Shown here: in pieces, positions 47,176 through 59,649 of the stretch
Layout: the number at the start of each line of letters is the position of its first letter
Position numbering within the stretch: the first letter of the stretch is position 1
NCBI GenBank assembly: GCA_006176705.1
Contig: QRFJ01000085.1
Span: forward strand, 2,058,976 to 2,122,975
Source: Cocos nucifera
Taxonomy: Eukaryota; Streptophyta; Magnoliopsida; Arecales; Arecaceae
DNA: 64,000 nt
Direction: 5' to 3'
The notes under the pieces: model-generated
Databases searched by the model: none
What the model saw: the letters and a program-made list of their open reading frames with translations, nothing else
What the model was told of the DNA's origin: nothing
Translations under genes and position numbers: made by a program

Positions 47176-47391
47176 GTTTTGATTGGCTCATTTTCACCTC
47201 ATAGCCAATCATGATCAATCAGGATTAGTAAATAATAAAGAATCAACTGATGTATGGACTTATTATTAGATAGACTCATTCTACCACAAGGATAGTCAAT
47301 AACAAGTCCATACATCAGTTGATTCTTTATTAATTACTAATCCTGATTGATCATGATTGGCTATGAGGTAAAAATGAGTCAATCAAAACTC
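47176..47391. mobile_element. Foldback MITE, about 216 bp
   Basis: Two arms of about 95 bases are near-perfect inverted repeats around a short centre (near 47273-47305). Arm words include CCTCATAGCCAATCATGATC, AATCAGGATTAGTAA and AATCAACTGATGTATGGACT, with reverse complements in the right arm. There is no coding capacity. ATATTTT occurs on both sides and may be part of a target duplication. Confidence 0.8.
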
Positions 47392-48558
47392 ATATTTTAA
47401 AGTGGCACATTATAAAGTGCTTTATGCTTATTTGAGTGTCTACTTTCTTGAAAATGCTATATAAAATATTTTATATTTTTAATAAAAAAAATCTTATCAT
47501 ATTCTATTTATGATTTATGGATACTTTTGAAAAAAAAGAATCTAATTTCTTTCCCATCGGGAAGTCCAAAACTCATGTCTATATAGATTTTTCTTTCCTA
47601 TGAAGTATGAAAAGTTTATTCTCATAGGAATACCATTTTCCAATCCCTCTAATTTGAATACTCCAACCAAATAAGAGGGTTTCTTATCTTTTTTTTTCTT
47701 ATCTGTTTTTTTTTCAAGACCATACTTTCCCCTTCTTAATTCTGTCAACTAAATGAGTTCTAATAGTATTTGGAGGAATGCTGCATGTAAAATAGCCTAG
47801 TGAACTATTAATTTACTTACACATGCAGACGTGCAAGCAAGCACGGACTGAAAAAAAAAGCATTTGGTTTTGTTTCTAAGCAGTTAATAAATCAAACAAC
47901 CACCAATGTAAAGCATATAATCGCTACCACAATCTCAACTTGTATACCCAACAATTTATATGATTTAATTGTCACATGTACTATTACATAACAAATGTGC
48001 CTGCAAACTAGGCTTTAACCAAGTCATTACAACTCTGTCTAGGAGTAGGTTCTATTGTTCAAATCATGAAATTGCTGTCCACTCATTGGAGCGAGGCAAG
48101 CGATTCTAGCTGACGGTGCTCCTATAATTCTTTATAACAAGAAATATTTAATTCAAGTTTGTTTTCAAAAATATTAAAAAATTTCATCGTTTCGAGGGGA
48201 AAGAAGGATTCAGAGCCTGACAAGAAGGGTAGAAAGGTGATGATGCCATGACTAATGCACTTTCAAATACAGTGCAGACTGGTGCATGCAATACGGAGGC
48301 CATTTCCAGTGCTCTTGGCTCATTTGGGAGGCCAGAACCAGTACTCTCTGGGGACATCAGGACTTCTTCCAACATGATATATAGCTCGGCTGTAGAATAT
48401 TATATACCCAAGGACATGATCAAGAGCAGTAAGTCTCATAGATGGGTTAAATTGTACGCTCTTCCCTCTGGTTTTTGAGACTTAGACACTGAGGGCTACT
48501 TATCCACCGAGCTTTGGCAGTTGATCAACTTAGATCTCTCTGGGGTATGCACTCGAAG

Positions 48559-48667
<109 letters not shown>

Positions 48668-49849
48668 TGTACCATGATAGCTCACTAGAAAAAAAAGAAG
48701 AAAAAGACCAGTGGATGCTGGAGACTAGGCCAAGTTTGTCATGCTACTCCTAGCTTCTGCCACACGCCACATCAGATCAGATTGCTAAAGTACGTCCTTC
48801 ACTTCTTGAACCTGAGGATAGCTTTGTTTAGAGAAGGGACATCATTCTTGAACCTGAGGCTTCAGTCAAGGCATGTGCCACAAAGCTTGGCGACAAGAGC
48901 CAATGACTCTAGCTGTAGAGGACTACCAAAAAGGGAGGCAGGAGAGGGGGGTCTCCATAATGGATTCCATCGAGGTCTCTCACCAATGTTCCTTGGTTAA
49001 ATTAGAGTTCTAGCATGTATGCCAAGGCCGTGACAATAGTCTTGAGTGACATTATAGTATAGCTTGTTATATTTACAAAATGCAATTATAGATTAGTATT
49101 CACAATAAAACTTCAAGTTTTGTATCAGCTTTTCTTTGTTCCTCTTTCTAAAACAAAACCCAATTTACATTAAAAGGCCTGTTCTCAGTAGTTCAAGAAA
49201 AGCTAGAGGTGACAGCCTAAGTGGGTCTCAATGTCCTTGAGTAATCTTAGAAAAAATATGTAAAAGGCTCTTTTTCATTTTGTCCTCAGGCTCATAGCTT
49301 AAATAGGTCTAGACGCGCTCAAACAGCCTTGCAACGGTGATGTGAGGAGTTTTCCTTTTCACTTCTAATAACAGGGATATTGTAACAATTAAGATATTTT
49401 TGGAATAGGGGTGCAAAAAGTGATGAAATATTTTACTTTTATATAGTTCTAATTATAATGCGCATGTTGGATGCATGTCACTGCTAAAGATTTTAGATTT
49501 AAGATAATTTAATACTAATTTTAATTATTAAATCTGAAAATAATTAATTTATAATTAATTTTTCTTATCTTTTTTCTCCTTGTCTAAAAGTTTTTACAAA
49601 TCAAACATACTAAGGTATCTTTTTTAAGTGTTTAAATTCTCTCTTTCTTGCTAATCAGATTCTCTCAAAGCCCATTAATGTTAGAGTTCCTTCTTCAATA
49701 TAAGTCTTAAACTTTTGAAGAGAGAAATCTAATTAGAGTTACCAATAGTAATATAATATTTTAAATATTTAATAGAATATTCTGATTAGGTTTTTTTTGG
49801 AATTGAATAATTGAAAAAATTAAGCCACTTTTATATAGTTTAAGATATC

Positions 49850-50800
49850 TTACATGGAGGATACTTTTCCAACAAGGGAGACTGAATTAATCAAGATAAA
49901 ATGGAAGAAATAAACAAATTAATATCAATAAAAAGCTGAAGCAAAAACTAGATTAACAGCATATTTTGTAGATAAAACAAGGTTTAAAGTACCACAGTTC
50001 CTTCCAAAATTTTTTCCAAGTAGCAGCATTATGGAATAGAAAGAAAACATATAAGGCACTCTTTCAGTTAGACACCGAAAAATCATCTCATAATCAAAAT
50101 TTTAAACCATATATAGATAAGCAATTCACAAAATAAACATTCAACATCAAGCTAAAATCTTTTACTTCAAATTCCACAACTGTGGCCCACCAGTAACTAA
50201 TTTGAGATGACTAAACGTTTAGAACACTTTATTTTCATCAGACATTTGCCAGTTTTGGCTGAAACTAAGCTAAATAAATCTACTAATTTATTATAAGATC
50301 ATTTCTTAACTTCTTCTTGAGTTGCATTTAGGTAATTAATCAAGACTCTAGGAAGACTTTTTGAAAGATTAAACTTGGCTTGACAAGTTTTGAAAGATCT
50401 GAAAGCACATAGCTGTTGGGCCGCAATGAATTTAATGGAAACAGAATTCCTATTTTGTCATGTTAAAACTTTTAGGCTTAATCATGCTTAATTTTCAGAA
50501 GCATACAAATAACCAAAATTCACAAACGAGTATACATGCATATGTGCGTACAAACTTATCAATAAACAAATCTTTATGCCAGGGGAAAAGAAGGTTTGAA
50601 AGAATATAATTGACTTTTGAAAAGTGATTTGAAATCTTATTTAAGCTGTTTTCATCGATTTAAAGTGGTTAATAGATATGTTCTGAGTTTTGACACTTCT
50701 AGACAAATCTAGCATTTTACAAATTCAGACAAACACAAACTTGTGGCTGAAAACTTGTTCTAAACATATGTGTGAGATATGCCAGGGGAAAAGCTGATGG
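49850..50800. other. Mosaic, shortened counterpart of 21640-23440
   Basis: Many small deletions are mixed with short words that belong elsewhere in copy A. TTCCAAAATTTTTTCCAAG (copy A 23114) stands where 21825-21875 is expected. GATATGCCAGGGGAAAAGCT (copy A 23278) appears near 50575 in part and again near 50776. No gene is present. Confidence 0.75.
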
Positions 50801-53104
50801 TTACTATAGAAATCTAGCTTACAAAATGAGATGGAATAAGATATTATGAATCAAGCAAATCAAAAATCAAGAGAAGCTTGATGATTGAGGGTTCAATGAT
50901 ACATAATTTCTGAGCAGCTCAAATGAAATAATGCTTCTTTGGTGGATGCAAGTTCTATTTATGTGCAATTCAACACATGACAAACCAAATAACCAAGGTA
51001 TTTCAAAGACCAATAATCATAATCATATCATCTACATAACATTTGTTGCTCATGAATCATGATCCTTTTTATGTACTATCTTTCACTTCACTTCCAAAAT
51101 TTTCATTATGCACCCTTTTTGTTAAATTCACAAGCATGCCTATTGCCCAAAGTTTATTATATGTATGCCCCTTTCGGTAAAACAGACGATATAGACTCAT
51201 GATAGAACCCAAAACCCAAGGCATTCTTCTCGGTTGCCCTAAGGCATCAACAGCTAGCCTAGTGAGTCCAGATTGAGCATTAAGCCTAGAATGCTAGAAT
51301 GGATAGACTACCTTTTTTATTGCTGCCTACCTCTTCCTCAAGCTTTGTACGCCAACATTATGGAAGTTCCTGGATCATTTGTATTGGTGCAGAATCTGGT
51401 TGCCATCGGATCGAGCTGGAGTCGAGGAAGACGAGGTCGCCGTCGGTGACCTGCAAAACAAAGTTCCGTCCGAAGTCGATGGTGGTGGCTCCGGCAAGAT
51501 CCTCCGACGATCAAGTCATCTCTTCTGGCCAACAAAAATGGAGTGCTCAGGAAAGAGTTTCGCAGAATTTTGGGAAGGAGAAAAAAGCTTTGAGAAAACG
51601 TATCTGGAGGATCCCTTTTGTAGATGGAGCCCGGGACTGATAGTGACAGCCGTAGCTATCTGGTAACTGGCTGCTCGGGGCCGCATGAGAGGGGCACTGC
51701 CTGCAGCAGACTGATAGTGACAATCGTAGCCATCCGGTAGTTGGCCGCTCAGAGCCGTGTGAGAGGGGCGCCGCCTGCAGCAGACTAATGCCGACAGCCG
51801 TAGCTGTCCGATACTGAACCGCTCGGGGCTACGTGGGATTCGATACGAAGAGAGAGAGATATCGTCATAGTGACAGTCGTAACCGTCCGGTAGTAGGCCG
51901 CTCGAGGCTGCATGGGATTTGCTACGAAGAGAAGGGTGTCGTCAGTCTGATAGTGACCGTTCGTTGAGATTCAATAATCGAAGTTCGGAGAAAGCAGATG
52001 TTGGTCGGTGAAGAGCTTTGACATACATCAATTCCAGAGGAGTTCGGACTCCTAATGGGGATACGGCTAGAGGGGATCATCCGGAAGGAATGCTAGTTGA
52101 AATCTGAAAGCAATCGGCTGGAAGAATTCGACTGAAGGAGAAGTGAAATTCGGCTCCTAAAAAAATCCGACTGAAGGAGAAATCCTGAAGGAGTTCGACT
52201 GAAGGAGAAATCCCGAAGAAATTTGGCTCCTGGAGGAATCCGGCTGAAGGAGAAGTCTGGAAGGAATTCAACTCCTGAAGAAATCCGACTGAAAAAAAAA
52301 TTCGGAAAGAGTTCGACCCCTGGAGGAACTTGACTGAAGAAGAAATCCAAAAGGAGTTCGGCTCCTGAAGGAATCCGACTGAAAAAGTTCGAAAGGAGTT
52401 CAGCTCCTGTAGAAATCCGACTGAAGAAGGAGTTCAGAAGAAGTTTGGCTCCTGACGAAACTTGACTGAAGGAGAAATTTGGAAGAAATTCAGCTCCTGG
52501 AGGAATCCAATTGAAGGACAAGTTCGGAAGAAGTTCGGCTCCTTTAGAAATCCGACTGAAGGAGGGGTCTGGAAGGAGTTTGACTCCTGAAGAAATTTGA
52601 CTGAAGGAGAAATCCGGAAGAAATTCGACTCCTATAGAAATTTGACTGTAGAAAAGATTCGGAAGGAGTTCGGCTCCTATAAGCATTCGACTGAAGGAGA
52701 GATCAAGAAGGAGTTCAGCTCTTCGAGGAGTCCGACTGAAGAAAAAATCCGGAAGGAGTTCGACTCCTGTAGAAATCCGACTGAAAGAGTCCGAAAAAAG
52801 TTCGGCTCTTGGAGGAATCCGACTAAAAAAAATCCGAAAGGAGTTCGGCTCCTAAAGAAGTCTAACTGAAGAAAAAATCCAGAAGGAGTTCGGCTTCTGT
52901 AGAAATCCGACTGAAGGAGGAGTCCGGAAGAAGTTCGGCTCCTGGAAGAACTTGACTGAAGGAGAAATCCGAAAGAAATTCGACTTCTTAAGAAGTCTGA
53001 CTGAAGAAGGGATCCGGAAGGAGTTCGGCTCCTGTAGGCATCCGACTGAAGGAGAGATCCGGAAGGAGTTCAGCTTCTGGAGGAGTCTGACTGAAGGAGA
53101 AGTC

Positions 53105-53735
53105 TGGTGCACCATGGAGCAATATCATGATTCAAAAGACTTTCAGATGATCGACTGGATTAGAGGTTCCATCGTAGCTTTCAAATTGGGGGAGTTTGAA
53201 GTTCGACGGAACGGACTCTTGCATAATTCAGAGAGAGAAAGGAAGATCAGTGCGGACGTCGTCATGGTGAGCTGGGGCGACGTGGCCGAGCTCCTCAATC
53301 CGTCGATCCATCCCCCACAGTTTCTGATCGATGACGTCATCTCGATCGCAGACCTTGGAAGGCTTCCGACCGTAGATGGAGAAAGTTTCTTCCGAAAAAG
53401 AATCATGATTCGAACAAGGATCCTCTGCTCTCTGTTTCTCCTTCCTAGGGGCAACGAATATGCTAACCCAAGTGCTCTTTCTTGGGATCGAATCCTGACA
53501 TCCTGATGGCGGATTTTCTGACGAAATTGCCACCGAGGGCTGCCGCATAGCCTGCACCATCTCGATGAGACCTTGAACCCGCTGTATCAGCAGATTAAAC
53601 TGCTTCCGGATCTATCGTGGCCGTCGGTGGAGGAGAAGGTTGAAGCGCCGGCGCTGGAGCCAGAACAGGCGGATCTGGTTCGGATCTGATGGCAGAAGTG
53701 GTAGATCTCTGGATAGTCGCCTTCTTTGGAGGCAT
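53105..53735 (-). pseudogene. Gag N-terminal fragment, copy B
   Basis: Starts at the Met equivalent to copy A 29767. A one-base insertion near 53605 breaks the frame. Near 53228 it lacks the extra A of copy A, so the frame into the capsid-like part is kept, but a TGA stands just before ATG-CAA-GAG. It ends at the deletion junction. Confidence 0.7.
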
Positions 53736-53865
53736 TTCTTGGGATTGAGGGAGAGGATGGAGATGAACCTTGAAGAAGAAGATCCAAAGGGTTGGCTGAG
53801 CACTCCTTTAAGAACAAGGGTACCTCAGGAACAGAGGGCCCTTCCTCTAGCACCAATTCTATTAG

Positions 53866-55762
53866 TGTAGAATCTGGTTGACGCCGGATCGAGCTAGAGT
53901 CGAGGAGGACGAGGTCGCCATCGGTGATCTGCAAAACAAAGTTCTATCCGGAGTCGGTGGTGGTGGCTCCAGTAGGATCCTCCGACGATCAAGTCAGCTC
54001 TTCTGACCAACAGAAATGGAGTGCTCAGAAAAGAGTTCCGCAGAATTTTGGAAAGAAGAAGAAAGCTTAGAGAAGACGTATCTGGAGGATCCCTTTTGTA
54101 GATGGAGCCCGGGGCTGATAGTGACAGCCGTAGCTGTCTGGTAGCTGGCCGCTCGGGGCCGCATGAAAGGAGCGCCACCTGCAATAGACTGACAGTAACA
54201 ACCATAGCCGTCCGATAGCTGACCGCTCAGGACCGCGTGAGAAGGGCGCCGCCTGCAGCAGACTAATGGCGACAGCCGTAGCTGTCCGGTACTGAGCCAC
54301 TCGAGGCCACGTGGGATTCGGTACGGAGAAGAAGAGGTGTCGTCAGACTGATAGTGACAACCGTAACCGTTCGGTAGTGGGCCGCTCGGGGTTGCATGGG
54401 ATTTGCTACGGAGAAAGGGGTGTCGTCAGACTGATAGTGACCGTTCGTTGAGATTCAATAATCAAAGTTCAAAGAAAGCAGGCGTTGGTCAGTGAAGAGC
54501 TTTGACATACATCAATTTCAGAAAAGTTCAGACTCTTAAAGGGGATACGACTAGAGGGGATTATTCGAAAGTAATGCTAGCTGAAATCTAGAAATAATCC
54601 GCTGGAGGAATCCAACTGAAAGAGAAGTCCGAAAGGAGTTCGGCTCCTGAAGGAATCCGACTGAAAAAAAATTCGAAAGAAGTTCGGTTGAAGGAGAAGT
54701 CCGAAAGGAGTTCGGCTCCTGGAGGAAATCCGACTGAAGGAGAAGTCTGGAAGGAGTTCGGCTCCTGAAGAATTCCGACTGAAGGAGAAATCCGAAAAAA
54801 GTTCGGCTCCTGGAGGAACTTGACTAAAGGAGAAATCGGGAAGAAGTTCGGCTCTTGAAGGAATCCGACTGAAGGAAGAGTCCAGAAGGAGTTCGGCTCC
54901 TAGAGGAATCCGACTGAAGGAGTCCGAAAAGAGTTCGACTCCTATAGAAATCCGACTGAAGAAGAAGTCCGAAAAAAATTCGGCTCCTGATGGAACTTGA
55001 CTAAAGAAGAAATCCGGAAGAAGTTCGGCTATTGAAGGAATCCGACTGAAGGAGGAGTCCGGAAGGAGTTCGGCTCCTGGAGAAACTTAACTGAAGGAGA
55101 AATTCGGAAGGAGTCCGGCTCCTGTAGAAATCCGACTGTAGGAGATATCCGGAAGGAGTTCAGCTTCTGTAGGCATCCGACTGAATGAGAGATCCAAAAG
55201 AAGTTCGGCTCCTGAAGGAGTCCGACTGAAGAAAAAGTCCGGGAGGAGTTCGGCTCCTGTAGAAATCCGACTGAAGGAGAAATCCGAAAAAAGTTCGGCT
55301 CCTTGAGGAATCCGATTGAAGGAGAAAATCTGAAATGAGTTTGGCTCCTATAGGAGTCCGACTGAAAGAAAAATCCGGAAGAAGTTCGGCTCCTGTAGAA
55401 ATCCGACTGAATGAGGAGTTCGGCTCCTGGAGGAACTTGACTGAAGGAGAAATCTGGAAGGAGTTCGGCTCCTGAAGGAATCCGACTGAAGGAGGGATTC
55501 GGAAGGAGTTCGACTCCTGTAGGCATCCGACTGAAGGAGAGATCCAGAAGGAGTTCGGCTCCTGAAGGAGTCCGACTGAAGGAGAAGTCCGAAAGGAGTT
55601 CGGTCGGCTGAAGGAGTTCGGCTAAGATTTGGCCGCTGGAGGAGTTCGGTTAGGATCCGACAGCTGAAGGAAAAATTTTCGATCGAAGTCCTTCCTTGAT
55701 TATCGGTTGCATTAGGCTAAGCATCAGACTGGACTTCGGCGGGAGCGGGGTTTATCCCAACA
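53866..55762 (-). repeat. 5' LTR of the copy B element
   Basis: Complete LTR from TGTAGAATCTGG to CCCAACA with the same internal arrays as copy A 29898-31793. It differs by only a few bases over the first 190. Confidence 0.88.
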
Positions 55763-57010
55763 ATTTGAAATAAGATTAATACCAAAATCAGCCTCTGATT
55801 TCAGAAATAAAATATGAAAAATTGGCTATGGAGATTCCATGTCGTCACCCTAATATGCAGAGACTTCAACCAAAACTGCTTTCAAAGTGTTGCCCTCTGC
55901 CCAACTAAAAACTGAACCACCCCTCCTCCCCCCACCCAGAAAAAAGAAAAAGAAGTTCAATGGCAACCTTGTAATCTTGCCATAAGCGAGACCTTGTATT
56001 GTTCCTTGATCACATCCAACTCCAAAGGTAATCTAAAACTAGTGGAAAAAATCAACTCTATAATTTCTAAATTAAACCATCACACGTACCATCTCTACAA
56101 TCCAGAATCCAGTCAAAGATTTATATGCTGATCAACACTACACCAGTCATTCATTCAAAGTAGATCAATAGGAATTCAAAATGCACCCGCCTTTCCCAAG
56201 CCATTCTCACAGTACAGCATACAATAGCCAGCACAATGGAAATGAATGACAATTACTACACCCACCATGATTCACCATGAATATTGAACCAACGAGATCT
56301 TGGCATAATTATAAGAAGCATATGTTTTGCCTACAAAACCAAGTATTCAGCATAAATTTCCATAAGATTAAGCCTGCATTTCAAGACTTCTCCCATATTT
56401 GCAGGAGCAAAGAACAGTTTATTTTATTTTATTTTATTATTATCTTTTTTTTTTAACTACCAGATTATTACTATCCTTGCATTCTGGAAGTGCTACTAGA
56501 TCAAAGAACTTCAAAATAGACTAGTTTCCACAAGCTCTAATCTGGCTCTTAGTCAAATAAACTGAAACATAATTATGCCTGCTAAGAAAAGGTTGGCGAA
56601 TCAAGTAATTTGGGTTCAGATCCTCATAAACAATTGGAAAAGTATCAAACTCCACTATATGCAGTTTCAAACAATTTTGAAAACCTCTAAATCTGGTTAC
56701 AAGAAGACTTCTGATCAAATTCTGCTACCCCAGCTCTAAAACATAATTATTTTAATAAGCAGATAAATCACAGAAATGAAAACAAAATCCTCCTTACGCT
56801 TTCCATCATACAAAAGAACTGTGAAATATATGTAATACATCACCTTCCACCCCAATCATAGACCCCCCTTACCAAGATTAAACTTTTATAACATAATCAG
56901 AATAAATTATACGAAAAATATCTGAATTAAATGCTATCCACCATTTCGCCGTTACCAATTGTGGATCAGAAAGCAAATTCAATCAAGAATTAGAATAATT
57001 CGCGATCTAC

Positions 57011-57301
57011 CTCATCTGTTTCACAATCGCTGGCGGCCGGGGACTGCAACGGCAATCCCTCCTCCCACTCCTCTTCTTCCCTCCTCTTCCCCTCCTCGTC
57101 CGCGTCGACGGCGTCAGGATCCGGGTTCAGGTCCGTGTTCTTGAGGAGCTAGAGCGCTCGCTGGCACTGCTCGAGGACCGCCTCGAGGGTTTTCCGCCGC
57201 ACCCGTATCTGCTCCTCCGCGCCCCGGAGGAGGCGCGGCGGACTCCGCGGGGCTTCGGCAGCGGAGTGCGAGGTGGCCGCCTCCGCCTCCGCCTCCTCCA
57301 T
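57011..57301 (-). pseudogene. Orphan exon 1 of the minus-strand gene, copy B
   Basis: Same exon as 33042-33338 but with one Glu-Ala repeat fewer, ATG at 57301, and the same in-frame TAG (codon 51, at 57151-57149). The donor GTAGAT is kept. Exons 2-6 are not present downstream: the duplication ends at 48815, and the left neighbour is unrelated. It cannot make the full protein. Confidence 0.85.
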
Positions 57302-57363
57302 GAAGCCCTGATCCCAAGAACAGAAAGTGGAGGGGGGTAGGGATTCGATCGAAGGATTAGGTT

Positions 57364-57369
57364 TTTATA
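57364..57369 (-). promoter_or_regulatory. Candidate TATA box of the orphan exon
   Basis: Identical to the copy A candidate at 33401-33406, about 63 bp upstream of the ATG. Confidence 0.35.
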
Positions 57370-58628
57370 AACTAGATTGAGGAGGAATTCCGGCCCCGTT
57401 CTTCATCTCCGGCTACATGGGTTTTGTTCTTGATGTTCCTTGCCGCCAGACGGACCTTGAGTCGGTCTTAATAATTGTTGCTTTTATTATAATATTTACG
57501 GTCTTTGGGACGGGCTAATTGTTGGGTTCTCCATGAAGGGTTCGGGTTGTATCGTTCACACGAATGATTGATTGATCTTCTCTTACAACATGGACCGCTA
57601 GATCATACCTCTTACATATCTCAAAGCAACAAAAATATCTCGGTCATCCGATTGCACAGATCTCTAAGCGACTATTGTGCAATCCAACGATGGATTCATC
57701 TAAAGAAGGTGAATCCTTCTTTCATGCGAAAGATATAACCCCTCCCCCTCGACGGATTGGCGTTCGGGTGGAAGCGAACGAAAAAAGCAAGGCCTTCTCT
57801 AATTTTGAATTTATTAATTATTAGTGTCACCGTCAAGTAAGAGAAAAACTAAAGAAATAATAGAGGGAGAGAAAAACTTAAAGTAACCTAAAAAACTGAC
57901 TACACCGGTCTGATCTAAAAGTGACCATCCACGTGTTACGAGGGAGTATGAAATCTAGGCCAGTGTGAAGGGATGCGCGGCAGATGACCCGTTTGATGCT
58001 GCTGGCGTCTTCACCTGTACTGTTGGGCTGATGGCCGAGCTTGGGTCATAAATTTTTGACTTTATCTAAATTTCAGCTAAGCTCGGGCTAATGATGACTA
58101 CAGCTGGCCATCTACCTCTTTGTTACTGTTCCACATCGCTCGCAGTAAGTTTTTTTTTTTTTGGGATGTAACTCTTTTTATTATAGATTATTATAAATAA
58201 ATATATTTCTTATATATATAATGTATATATAGACCAAGAGCTATCTTAGTTAAAATTTGTTTGATAAATTTTTATTTTTGAGACAAGGAGGAACCAAGTC
58301 CCAGCTACTCCATGAAGATAATGGAGTGCAAAAAAAAAGGACAAGAAAGGTATAGGAAGAACGGGAAGAGGGTTACCTGCAAGGAAGGCGAGGTAAAAGG
58401 ATCCATTCGGTAAGACGGTTCATTACTTAAAATATTGACAATCTGTTATTCCGTTTTATGAATATAGATTAATAGAAGTGCAATCGATGGTTGCTGATCT
58501 GCAGGAAGATGGTTTTCTTTCTGTGTTCTTAATTTTTGATCTTTGTCCAAGCTGATTTGCTATGGAAGTCGGTTGCCAAGGTGACAGCATGCCGTGGTCT
58601 TCCGGCAAACCTATAGCAAGCGAGGATG

Positions 58629-58631
<3 letters not shown>

Positions 58632-58710
<79 letters not shown>
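58632..58710. repeat. (TA)n microsatellite, copy B
   Basis: About 40 TA units; the counterpart of 34599-34667. Confidence 0.95.
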
Positions 58711-58714
<4 letters not shown>

Positions 58715-58839
58715 GATAAGCTAGAAATGTTCATAAATTCTAGTATGGATACATTTAAAAAAATTAGAAGAAAAAATTTTTCAAAAGGTTAGAGAGATTT
58801 TTGCGACATTAATCTACACCATCTTCTCCAGTATGCACT

Positions 58840-59530
58840 ACTACATAAAAGGCTATCCAATCAACAGCGTTATTAGTCTCGTGATGCTGATGCACATGAC
58901 GAATGCCGATACTCTCTCATCATATGCTAAATGTTATAAAGAAGAGAATGTAACATTGCCTCTAGTGGTTGCTTTCGAAGTCGGGCAATCATAGTGGTTA
59001 AATCCTCCTCAACTATTAGCTTTTCTGCTCCAAATCTCAATTTGGCAAATATAATACCAACCCAAGCCATCTGCAGCTCGACTACTAAAACTGTGCTTCT
59101 AATAAGATGATACCTGCCAGTAGCTACGAATCTAGAGTTGAATCTATGAACCATAAAACCCGTGCCTCTTTTCCATCTCTGACACGGTCATCAAAGTTGA
59201 TTTTGAGAAATCTAGATGGTGGAAACTTCCAAGTAAGAAACACCAAGTGAGTCACTACCGCAGCAGCCAAGAAGTCCTAGTTGAGTAGTCAAGGTCGAAT
59301 CGGCAGATAAGCATTTCATGATCTCCGCAACCTGAGTTGTCATCCTCTCCGATGTAAGTATCGTCAACCACCGCATCACCTCAAACACGTACCTATTCCT
59401 AGTGAATCAGATATTATAAGCAATGTAAGCGGCTCGGATCTCCATGGCTCTAGAAATTGCAGACTTCACACTCCTCCAGATAGCCTCCAAGAAAAGCTGG
59501 GCAGGCTTTGCAGGGATAGAAGGGCAATCA
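58840..59530 (-). mobile_element. LINE RNase H-like remnant, copy B
   Basis: Counterpart of 34790-35480 with a better-preserved frame (58927-59154), including VELQMAWVGIIFAKLRFGAE and VEEDLTTMIARLRK. Confidence 0.68.
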
Positions 59531-59561
59531 ATTAGAACTTGTCACCCTTTTTCTTTAGGAT

Positions 59562-59621
59562 GCAGATCCTCTATGGTGCACCACATAGTGCAACGCATTG
59601 CGCGCACCATAGAGGATCTGC
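59562..59621. repeat. Perfect 18-bp inverted repeat, copy B
   Basis: Arms 59562-59579 and 59604-59621 with a 24-base loop, identical to copy A. Confidence 0.85.
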
Positions 59622-59649
59622 GCACTTTTCCTAAGACCTCTCTAGTGTG

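Larger units (their letters stand above)
51388..55762 (-). mobile_element. Copy B of the Gypsy-type element, internally deleted
   Basis: The right LTR is complete (53866-55762, ending CAACA). The left LTR is cut at about 53104, where 3374 bp (copy A 25754-29127) are missing across a shared GTC. Lost are the LTR end, polypurine tract, 69-bp and 122-bp arrays, integrase remnant and most of gag. Confidence 0.88.

Noticed and set aside
48248..48478. 76-codon frame, a possible small gene
   Set aside because: No recognised family, no splice or promoter signal, and an open frame also exists on the opposite strand.
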